From: CAYLPJ01 sp964385465
Lineage (GTDB): Bacteria > Planctomycetota > Phycisphaerae > SM23-33
Direction: 5' to 3'
NCBI GenBank assembly: GCA_964385465.1
Contig: CAYLPJ010000002.1
Span: 1 to 64,000, forward strand
Length of the DNA: 64,000 nt
Shown here piece by piece: positions 33,265 to 40,591 of this stretch (positions within the stretch are counted from its first letter, which is position 1; each line of letters begins with the position of its first letter). Position numbers and translations under genes: made by a program. Below the pieces are notes generated by a model. It ran no database searches and had not been told where the DNA came from. It saw only the letters and a list, made by a program, of their open reading frames with translations.

Positions 33265-35367
33265 ATGATGGTCCCTTTTCGCATGCGTGCCATCCTGGCC
33301 GGGACGCTCCTGTGTCTGTTGGCCCCTCCCGCTGCACGCGCCCAGCGGACGCTGTCGGCCGATGTCTACCTCGACAAGGCCCGGGGCATGTGGATGGGCC
33401 AACTACTGGGCAACACGATCGGTAGGCCGTACGAGGGCCACGTCACCCGCGGCGGCCTTTCCGACCAACTCGACTGGGGCGCCCTGCTGGCGGCCGAGAC
33501 CTGGACCGCCGACGACGACACGAGCCTGGAGTACCTCTACCTGGAGATGCTCAGCCACGACGTCTGCCCCGATGGCGAGGCGATCCGCGACGCGTGGGAG
33601 GCCAACACGAACCTCGGGCGCATCTGGATCGCCAACCGCCAGGCGCGGCTGCTGATGGAGCCGCCGCCGACCGGCAAGAGCCTGCTGCCGCCGGAGACCG
33701 GGCGGATCAGTCACAACATGCACTGGGGAGCCATCGACGCCCAGATCGCCACGGAGAGCCTCGGAGCGCTGCTGCCGGGTATGCGCCAGCGTGCGGCCGA
33801 CCTTTGCCAGCCGTTCGCCACGGTGACCAATGACGGATACGCCGTCTTCGCCGCGCAGTTCTACGCGGCGATGGTCTCCGCGGCGGCGTTCGAGACGGAC
33901 GTCGAGCGCGTGGTCGAGCAGGGCCTTGCGGTCGTGCCGGCCACCGCCCGCAGCGGGCGGGTGGTTCGGGCGGTGCGGGACCGCTACCTCCAGGACAAGG
34001 CCGCCGGGCTCCTGGGCGACCCGAACGCCTGGCGTGCGGCCCAGGAGATGCTGTACGACGACTACGGCTACGTGCACACCAGCCATTACCGCTACCGTGG
34101 CTGGACGGAGTCCACCGTGAACCTTGGCATGACCGCCTTGGCACTGCTGTACGGCGGGGGGGACTTCAAGCGGACCGTCGAGATCGCCGTCCAGGGCGGC
34201 TGGGACGCCGACTGCAACCCGGCGACCGCCGGGGGGGTGATCGGCATGATGCGGGGCTACGCGGGCGCCGACGGCAACAGCGGCATCCTCGCCGAACTGC
34301 CCGCCGTCCCGGCCGACACGTATCGCGTCACCGAACTGAGGGAGATCGGCACGACCACGTCGGTCTCCGGCGTGGCCGCACGCTTCGCCGCCGCGGCCGA
34401 GGCCCAGTTGCTCGCCGCCGGGGGCGCGATCGACGGCAACGGCGCCGGGCGCGTCTACGTCCTGCCGGACGAGGCGCTGCGCCCGCCGGCGGAGCAGCCG
34501 GATCCCGGCTCGGCCGCCGGGCTGGTCGGGCGCGTACGGGCCGCCGGGGGCGAGGTGACCGTCTCGGCCTCCATCGAAAGCCGAGACCCCACGCGAGACC
34601 GCTACGACCTCGACGGGATCGCCGACGGCATCGTCGACGTCCGCTACAACGGGCACATGCCTTACTGGACGATCAGCTCTTCCCGCCAGGATGACGAGGA
34701 CTTCTACGCCCTGACGTTCCCCCGGCCGATGACGTTTGCCAGCGTTGTCTTCCACGAGGGCGACATCGTCTGGTCCGGGATCAACAGCAACCCGCGGCTG
34801 GAGGAGCCCCGGGGCGGCTGGTTCACGGACCTCACCGTCGAGATCCTCGACCTCGACGGGGTGTTTCGCCAAGTCGATGCCCTGTCGTTCGACGAGCCCC
34901 TGGATGCCAACACCTTCTACCAGCACATCGAACTGAGTTTCGAGCCGGCATGCGGAACGGCGGTCCGCATTCGAGGCACGGCCGGCGGGACGCGGACGTT
35001 CACGACCATCGTGGAGCTGGAGGCGTTCGGTGCGATGGGCACCCCCGGCGACGCCGACGAAGACGGTGACGTCGACGCCGACGACATGGCCGCGTTCCGC
35101 GCCGGCTTCGGCCGCGCCGGCGGCTGGGCCGACGGGGACTTCACCTTCGACGGGGTGGTCGACGCCGACGACTACGCCGCCGTCAAACGCCACTGGGGGA
35201 CCGACTTCTCCGGCGGGTTCGTCCCCGAGCCGGGCGCCGCCGGCCTGTTGGCGCTGCTGGCGGGGGCCGGGCTGGCCGGACGCCTCAGGTGCCCTCGGGG
35301 CCGTAAAGCCGCCGCTCGATCAGGTCGCACAGGCAATGCTCGATCGCCAGGTGGGACTCCTGGATGA
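33265..35367 (+). CDS. secreted ADP-ribosylglycohydrolase-family protein with dockerin-like repeats and PEP-CTERM
   Basis: 700 residues. Adjacent ATGs at 33265 and 33268 follow AAGGAGG; the second has slightly better spacing. Residues 1-26 are a signal peptide. The catalytic-type domain has 'KARGMWMGQLLGNTIGRPYEG', 'TWTADDDTSLEYLYLEML' and 'GGWDADCNPATAGGVIGMMRG', the metal-binding Asp clusters of the ARH family. A discoidin-like beta region follows. Then two dockerin-type calcium loops ('GDADEDGDVDADDMAAFRAG', 'GDFTFDGVVDADDYAAVKRH') precede a PEP-CTERM anchor ('FVPEPGAAG', helix, 'RLRCPRGRK'). It acts outside the cell, substrate unknown. The last 83 bp overlap the converging isomerase gene. 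Confidence 0.88.
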   Translation: MMVPFRMRAILAGTLLCLLAPPAARAQRTLSADVYLDKARGMWMGQLLGNTIGRPYEGHVTRGGLSDQLDWGALLAAETWTADDDTSLEYLYLEMLSHDVCPDGEAIRDAWEANTNLGRIWIANRQARLLMEPPPTGKSLLPPETGRISHNMHWGAIDAQIATESLGALLPGMRQRAADLCQPFATVTNDGYAVFAAQFYAAMVSAAAFETDVERVVEQGLAVVPATARSGRVVRAVRDRYLQDKAAGLLGDPNAWRAAQEMLYDDYGYVHTSHYRYRGWTESTVNLGMTALALLYGGGDFKRTVEIAVQGGWDADCNPATAGGVIGMMRGYAGADGNSGILAELPAVPADTYRVTELREIGTTTSVSGVAARFAAAAEAQLLAAGGAIDGNGAGRVYVLPDEALRPPAEQPDPGSAAGLVGRVRAAGGEVTVSASIESRDPTRDRYDLDGIADGIVDVRYNGHMPYWTISSSRQDDEDFYALTFPRPMTFASVVFHEGDIVWSGINSNPRLEEPRGGWFTDLTVEILDLDGVFRQVDALSFDEPLDANTFYQHIELSFEPACGTAVRIRGTAGGTRTFTTIVELEAFGAMGTPGDADEDGDVDADDMAAFRAGFGRAGGWADGDFTFDGVVDADDYAAVKRHWGTDFSGGFVPEPGAAGLLALLAGAGLAGRLRCPRGRKAAARSGRTGNARSPGGTPG

Positions 35368-35893
35368 GCGGCGTGCAGTCGCCCGGCACGCAGACGGCCA
35401 CGTCCGCCACCTTCGCCAGGGGGCCCTCCGCGCCCATCAGGGCGATCACGCTCAGCCCGGCCTCACGGGCCGTCTCGGCCGCGAGGACCACGTTCTTCGA
35501 GCCCCCGCTGGTGCTGATCGCCAGCAGCGCGTCGCCCCGGCGACCCAGGGCCGCCACCTGGCGCGCGAACGCGCCCTCGAAGCCGAAGTCGTTGGCGTAC
35601 GCCGTCAGGTACGACCCCTCGCCGGTCAGCGACACCGCCGCCAGCCCGGGCCGACGATACGCCTGAGTCAACACGCTGAGAAACTCCCCGGCCAGGTGCT
35701 GGCAGTCGGCCGCCGAGCCGCCGTTGCCGCACAGCAGCAGCTTGCCTTCCTCGCGAAAGGCCACCGCGATGCGCTCGGCCGCGGCGAGGATATCGGTCAT
35801 GCACTCGTCCACCACGCGGCGCTTCAGCTCGGCGCTGGCGATAAGGTGTTCCCGCACGCGCTGGAGGGCCCAGTTATGCTCCTCGACGCTCAT
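35285..35893 (-). CDS. gmhA: SIS-domain sedoheptulose-7-phosphate isomerase-like protein
   Basis: 202 residues from the ATG at 35893 (GGAG six bases upstream). SIS-domain motifs 'LLLCGNGGSAADCQHLAGEF', 'ALLAISTSGGSKNVVLAAE' and the C-terminal 'IQESHLAIEHCLCDLIE' match GmhA, which converts sedoheptulose-7-phosphate to heptose-7-phosphate for LPS core or S-layer heptoses. Catalytic Glu (in 'AGEF') and His (in 'ESHLAIEH') are present. It lies beside surface-sugar genes, consistent with envelope glycan synthesis. Its 3' end overlaps the converging ADP-ribosylglycohydrolase gene. Confidence 0.88.
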   Translation of the reverse strand: MSVEEHNWALQRVREHLIASAELKRRVVDECMTDILAAAERIAVAFREEGKLLLCGNGGSAADCQHLAGEFLSVLTQAYRRPGLAAVSLTGEGSYLTAYANDFGFEGAFARQVAALGRRGDALLAISTSGGSKNVVLAAETAREAGLSVIALMGAEGPLAKVADVAVCVPGDCTPLIQESHLAIEHCLCDLIERRLYGPEGT

Positions 35894-36093
35894 GCTAGCT
35901 CCATCCATCTGGCAGCCTGTTGAACAATACCCGTTGCGGTCTGCGATGGAGCAGGGAAGCCGTTAAGCAGAAGACCGCGGCGAGCATCTCGCCGATCTTC
36001 AAGCGTCTCGTGGCTGATCCCGGTCGGTTGTCTGCTCTCCTGCTGTCCTGCTCTGCTGCTCGCCTGCACTGCGGTCCGTTTCTCAACGCGGTG

Positions 36094-37416
36094 CTACGCC
36101 TTGACCACCTTGCCTTTCGTCCGGCGACAGCCGTCGGTGGCGTTGCGCGTGTCGATGACCAGCGGGGCGTGATCGACGATGAACTGCATGTCGTAGGCGT
36201 TGTGGTCGGTGCTGATCAGCACCGCGTCGTAGCCGGCCAGCGATTCGGGGGTGAGGTCCTTCGACCGCATCCGCAGGTCGTGCTCGCGCGTCGTCGGGGC
36301 CTTGGGAATGTGCGGGTCGTTGTAGGCGACCTTCGCGCCCTTGGCCTTGAGCAGGTCGATCAACTCCAGCGACGGGCTCTCCCGCATGTCGTCGACGTCC
36401 TTCTTATACGCCAGGCCCAGCACCAGCACCTTCGAGCCCTTCAACGCCTTGCCCCGGTCGTTCAACGCGTCCATGACCTTCGAGACGACGAACGAGGGCA
36501 TGGACACGTTCACTTCCCCGGCCAGTTCGATGAACCGCGTGGTCATCCCATACTGTCGGGCCTTCCACGAGAGGTAGAACGGGTCGATCGGGATGCAGTG
36601 CCCGCCCAACCCCGGGCCCGGGTAGAACGCCGTGTAGCCGAACGGCTTCGTGCTCGCCGCGCCGATCACCTCCCAGACGTCGATGCCCATCTTGTCGAAC
36701 AGCACCTTCAACTCGTTCACCAGCGCGATGTTCACCGCGCGGTACGTGTTCTCCAGGATCTTGCACGCCTCGGCGGCGGCGCAGCTGGAGACCGGCACGA
36801 TCGTGTCGATCGCGATCCCGTAGCACGCCTTCGCCAGCTTCAGGCTCGACCGGTCGTGCCCGCCGACGACCTTCGGGATCGTCTTGGTCGTGTAGTTCGT
36901 CCGCCCGGGGTCCTCGCGCTCCGGCGAGAAGGCCAGGAAGAAGTCCGTGCCGACCTTCAGGCCGCTCTCGGCAAGGATCGGCAGCATGACCTCCCGCGTG
37001 GTGCCCGGGTACGTCGTGGACTCCAGGACGATCAACTGTCCCTTGCGAAGCCGCCCGGCGATCTCCCGCGCGGTGGACTCCACGTACGTCATGTCCGGCT
37101 CGCGCATCTTCGTCAGCGGCGTGGGCACGCAGATGAGGATGCAGTCCGGCTCGTCCAGGCGGTCGAAGTCCGTCGTCGGCTCGAACTGCCCGGCCGAGAT
37201 GATGTTCGCCACCATCTCCGACGGGATGTGCTCGATGTAGCTCTTGCCGGCCTTGAGGGCGTCCACCTTGGCGGGGTCCACGTCGAAGCCGAGAACCCTC
37301 GCCCCGCCGCGCGTGAACTCCCGCACCAGGGGCAGCCCGACGTACCCCAGCCCGATCACGCCGATCAGGGCCTCCTTGCTCTCGATCTTCTTCAGCAGCG
37401 TATCGATCATGCTCAT
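36094..37416 (-). CDS. wbpA: UDP-N-acetylglucosamine 6-dehydrogenase (WbpA/WlbA-type nucleotide-sugar dehydrogenase)
   Basis: 440 residues from the ATG at 37416 (AAGGA upstream). NAD-binding 'IGLGYVGLPLVREF' at 21-34, substrate loop 'CVPTPL' near 96, catalytic Cys274 in 'GLGGHCIPIDPFY', and the C-terminal 'VLGLAYKKDVDDMRESPSL'. It oxidises the C6 of UDP-GlcNAc to UDP-GlcNAcA. The divergent wbpB-wbpD-wbpE genes supply the following steps, which fixes this substrate over plain UDP-glucose. Cytoplasmic. The 221-bp gap contains a consensus -10 for the other direction. Confidence 0.93.
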   Translation of the reverse strand: MSMIDTLLKKIESKEALIGVIGLGYVGLPLVREFTRGGARVLGFDVDPAKVDALKAGKSYIEHIPSEMVANIISAGQFEPTTDFDRLDEPDCILICVPTPLTKMREPDMTYVESTAREIAGRLRKGQLIVLESTTYPGTTREVMLPILAESGLKVGTDFFLAFSPEREDPGRTNYTTKTIPKVVGGHDRSSLKLAKACYGIAIDTIVPVSSCAAAEACKILENTYRAVNIALVNELKVLFDKMGIDVWEVIGAASTKPFGYTAFYPGPGLGGHCIPIDPFYLSWKARQYGMTTRFIELAGEVNVSMPSFVVSKVMDALNDRGKALKGSKVLVLGLAYKKDVDDMRESPSLELIDLLKAKGAKVAYNDPHIPKAPTTREHDLRMRSKDLTPESLAGYDAVLISTDHNAYDMQFIVDHAPLVIDTRNATDGCRRTKGKVVKA

Positions 37417-37590
37417 CGCGTTCCTTCTCTGGTGGCCCGCCCGGCTATGGCCGGACACTGTGCCCGCCATCCTACCGCACGCCCGGGGGGTCCGCCAGAG
37501 CCGGCTCGGCCGGGGGAGGCCCGGCGTGCGGTCGGGACAGGCGGGCCGGCGGGCCGAGGGAAAACCATGGTCGGCCGGGCGGCGGGGGCG

Positions 37591-37596
37591 TATAAT
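37591..37596 (+). promoter_or_regulatory. consensus -10 box for the wbpB-D-E operon
   Basis: TATAAT followed 41 nt later by the ATG at 37638. No recognisable -35 box; the region upstream is G/C-only. Confidence 0.45.
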
Positions 37597-37637
37597 GCGC
37601 GGCCGAATTGGCCGGCGGAAGCTCCTGGGAGTCGCAA

Positions 37638-38639
37638 ATGACTGGCATTGCGGTAGTTGGCGCTGGACATTGGGGCAAGAACATCGTGCGGAACTTCGCG
37701 TCCCTTCCGGATGCGTCGCTGCTGTACGTCTGCGACCTTCAGGAGAAGGTGCGCGAGACGATGGGTTCGCTTTACCCGGACGCGAAGGTCGTCGAGACGG
37801 TGAACGCCGCGCTGGACGATGACGCCGTGGAGGCCGTCGCCATCGCGGTGGACGCCCCCAACCACTTCGAGGTCGCCAGGCAGTGCATCGAGGCCGGGCG
37901 GCATACGTACGTGGAGAAGCCGCTGACGCTCTCCGGCGCCGAGGCGGCCAAGCTGACCGACCTGGCGGCGGCCAAGGGCGTGCGCCTGATGGTCGGGCAC
38001 CTGATGGAGTACCACCCGTCGGTGGAGTACATGAAGCAGACGATCGCCGACGGGACCGTGGGCGAGCCGCTCTACCTGTACCTCCAGCGGCTGAACCTGG
38101 GCATCGTCCGGCAGGTGGAGAACGCCTGGTGGTCGCTGGCGCCGCACGACGTGTCGATCGCGTGCTGGCTGTTCGAGGCCGAGCCGGTGAGCGTCTCGGC
38201 GACGGGGCACGCCTACCTCCAGAACGGCGTGGAGGACGTGGTCTTCGCGAACCTGAAGTTCGCCGACGGGCGGATGGCGCACATTCACGTCTCCTGGCTG
38301 GACCCGCACAAGATCCGCAAGGTCACGCTGGTCGGCTCGGAGAAGATGGTGGTCTTCGACGACATGCAGGCGGGCGAGAAGATCCGCATCTACGACAAGG
38401 GCGCCGACGTCCGCCGCACGGTGGGCTACGCCGAGGCGATCACGCTTCGCACGGGCGACATCCGGATCCCGAAGGTCCCCGCCGGCGAGCCGCTGAAGCT
38501 GGAGTGCCAGCATTTCCTGGACCGCGTGAAGGACGGCGAGACCCCGCGGAGCGACGGCGCCGACGGCATCCGCGTGGTGAAGGTCCTGGAGGCCGGCACG
38601 AAGAGCCTCGCCGCCGGCGGCGAGCCGGTGAGCCTCTAG
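37638..38639 (+). CDS. wbpB: Gfo/Idh/MocA oxidoreductase (WbpB-type UDP-GlcNAcA 3-dehydrogenase)
   Basis: 333 residues; ATG with GGGAG seven bases upstream. Rossmann motif 'VVGAGHWGKNIVRNF' at 6-20, and the Gfo/Idh 'YVEKPLTLSG' lysine. 'SLAPHDVSIACWLF' contains the catalytic His/Asp region. In the pathway WbpB oxidises the 3-OH of UDP-GlcNAcA to a 3-keto sugar for the aminotransferase WbpE. Operon order wbpB-wbpD-wbpE with short gaps (31 and 83 bp) and the divergent wbpA support this role rather than a generic sugar dehydrogenase. Confidence 0.88.
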   Translation: MTGIAVVGAGHWGKNIVRNFASLPDASLLYVCDLQEKVRETMGSLYPDAKVVETVNAALDDDAVEAVAIAVDAPNHFEVARQCIEAGRHTYVEKPLTLSGAEAAKLTDLAAAKGVRLMVGHLMEYHPSVEYMKQTIADGTVGEPLYLYLQRLNLGIVRQVENAWWSLAPHDVSIACWLFEAEPVSVSATGHAYLQNGVEDVVFANLKFADGRMAHIHVSWLDPHKIRKVTLVGSEKMVVFDDMQAGEKIRIYDKGADVRRTVGYAEAITLRTGDIRIPKVPAGEPLKLECQHFLDRVKDGETPRSDGADGIRVVKVLEAGTKSLAAGGEPVSL

Positions 38640-38670
38640 CCCCCTGCCCAGCCCGCGAGGAGCCCGGCCC

Positions 38671-39351
38671 ATGGCCGACAGCGACACCCCGTATTTCGCA
38701 CACGAGAGCGCCTACGTCGACGAGCCGGTGGAGATCGGCGAGGGGACGAAGATCTGGCACTTCGCGCACGTGATGGCCGGGGCGAAGATCGGGCGACGGT
38801 GCATCTTCGGACAGAACACCATGGTCGCCGGAGACGTGGCCATCGGCGACAACGTGAAGGTGCAGAACAACGTGGCGATCTACACCGGCACGACAATCGA
38901 GGACGACGTGTTCCTCGGCCCCAGTTGCGTGCTGACCAACGTGACCAACCCGCGGTCGCAGGTGGTGAGGCACTCGCTGTACGAGCGGACGCTGATCCGC
39001 CGCGGCGCGACCGTCGGCGCCAACGCGACGATCGTCTGCGGGATCGAGATCGGGCGCTACGCGTTCGTCGCCGCCGGCGCGGTCGTCGCCCGCGACGTAC
39101 CCGACTACGCCCTGGTGGTCGGCGTTCCCGCCCGCCGGGCCGGCTGGATGAGCCGCCACGGCCACCCGCTGGGGAACCCCGACGCCGACGGCGTGATGGT
39201 CTGCCCCGAGAGCGGCTACCGCTATCGCGAGACCGCCCCGGGCGTGATCCGCTGCCTCGACCTCGACGAAGACGCCCCCCTGCCGGAGGCGCTGTCGGTC
39301 GGCAGAGTCCCCTACGATGAGTTCAAGCAGCGCCGCGAGAAGGAGGCCTGA
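38671..39351 (+). CDS. wbpD: WbpD-type N-acetyltransferase (left-handed beta-helix)
   Basis: 226 residues. Hexapeptide repeats run from about 15 to 160 ('AHVMAGAKIGRRCIFGQNTM', 'VAIYTGTTIEDDVFLGPSCV', 'GATVGANATIVCGIEIGRYA'). The 'NPRSQVVRHSLYERTLIRRG' loop is typical of WbpD/WlbB. It acetylates the 3-amino group of UDP-GlcNAc3NA to give UDP-2,3-diacetamido-glucuronic acid. A C-terminal extension of about 50 residues ('VMVCPESGYRYRE') resembles a small rubredoxin-like fragment with only one Cys. Trimeric, cytoplasmic. Confidence 0.9.
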   Translation: MADSDTPYFAHESAYVDEPVEIGEGTKIWHFAHVMAGAKIGRRCIFGQNTMVAGDVAIGDNVKVQNNVAIYTGTTIEDDVFLGPSCVLTNVTNPRSQVVRHSLYERTLIRRGATVGANATIVCGIEIGRYAFVAAGAVVARDVPDYALVVGVPARRAGWMSRHGHPLGNPDADGVMVCPESGYRYRETAPGVIRCLDLDEDAPLPEALSVGRVPYDEFKQRREKEA

Positions 39352-39434
39352 CCCCGTCTCCGCGCTTCGCCGCGCTCGGTAAGGATGCCGCAGCCCGGTT
39401 TGCCGCACCAAGACCCGCAGCAAAGGAACGTAGC

Positions 39435-40580
39435 ATGAAGGTCCCCCTGCTCGATCTGAAAGCACAGTACGCCACACTCCGCGACGAGATGATGCCCGCC
39501 GTCGAGGAGGTCATGGAGAGCCAGTACTTCATCAACGGCCCGGCCGTCAAGGAACTCGAAGCCGCCGTGGCGGCCTACAGCGACTGCCGCGCCGCCGTGG
39601 GTGTATCCAGCGGCACGGACGCCCTGATCGCGTCGCTGATGAGCCTGGGCATCGGCGAGAAGGCGCCCGCCTGCCGCACCGGGGACACCTGCGACGGCTG
39701 CGACGAGGTCATCACCACGCCGTTCACCTTCTTCGCCACCGCCGGCAGCATCTGGCGCGTCGGCGCCAAGCCGGTCTTCGTGGACATCGAGCCCGACACG
39801 TTCAACATCGACGCCGCCGCGGCCGCCCGCGCCGTCACCGAGCACACGCGCGCGATCATGCCGGTGCACCTGTTCGGTCAGTGTGCCGAGATGGCGCCGA
39901 TCCTCGCCGCCGCCGAGACGCACCGCCTGGCGGTGATCGAGGACGCCGCCCAGGCGATCGGGGCGACGCACCACGGCAAAAAGGCCGGATCGATGGGCAC
40001 GGTGGGCTGCTTGAGCTTCTTTCCCAGCAAGAACCTCGGCGGGCTGGGCGACGGGGGGATGTGCGTGACGCAGGACGAGGCCCTCGCCGACCGGCTCGCC
40101 CAGTGCCGCAACCACGGCTCGAAGCCCAAGTACTTCCACAGGTGGGTCGGCGGGAACTTCCGGCTGGACACGCTCCAGGCCGCCGGGCTGCTGGTCAAGC
40201 TCAAGCACCTCGACGCCTGGTCGGCGGCGCGGCGGAAGAACGCCCTCCGCTACGATGAGCTCTTCGCCGAGGTCGACGAGGTGGTCACGCCCGTCGTCCG
40301 CGAGGGCAACGTGAGCATCTACAACCAGTACGTCATCCGCGTGCCGCGCCGCGACGAGCTCCAGAAGCACCTTGGCGACAGCGGGATCGGCTCGGCCATC
40401 TACTACCCGCTGAGCCTTCACGAGCAGGAGTGCTTCGCCGGCCTGGGCTACAAGCACGGGGCCTTCCCCGTCAGCGAGCAGGCCGCCGCCGAGGTCCTCG
40501 CCCTGCCGGTCTACCCCGAGCTGACCGACGAGCAGATCGTCCACGTCGTCGAGACGGTCAAGGACTTCTTCGCCAACTGA
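39435..40580 (+). CDS. wbpE: WbpE-type DegT/DnrJ/EryC1 aminotransferase
   Basis: 381 residues. The PLP lysine is K199 in 'SFFPSKNLGGLGDGG'; 'VGVSSGTDALIASLMSLGIG' and 'VIEDAAQAIGATHHGKKAG' are family motifs. It transfers an amino group to the 3-keto sugar made by WbpB. Compared with the normal 'GIG.GDEVITTPFTF' stretch, there is an insertion of about 13 residues at 75-89 carrying three cysteines (C80, C86, C89), a possible metal site. Last gene of the operon and convergent with the GH71-like/FGE gene across 11 bp. Confidence 0.93.
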   Translation: MKVPLLDLKAQYATLRDEMMPAVEEVMESQYFINGPAVKELEAAVAAYSDCRAAVGVSSGTDALIASLMSLGIGEKAPACRTGDTCDGCDEVITTPFTFFATAGSIWRVGAKPVFVDIEPDTFNIDAAAAARAVTEHTRAIMPVHLFGQCAEMAPILAAAETHRLAVIEDAAQAIGATHHGKKAGSMGTVGCLSFFPSKNLGGLGDGGMCVTQDEALADRLAQCRNHGSKPKYFHRWVGGNFRLDTLQAAGLLVKLKHLDAWSAARRKNALRYDELFAEVDEVVTPVVREGNVSIYNQYVIRVPRRDELQKHLGDSGIGSAIYYPLSLHEQECFAGLGYKHGAFPVSEQAAAEVLALPVYPELTDEQIVHVVETVKDFFAN

Positions 40581-40591
40581 GCTCCGGGCAG

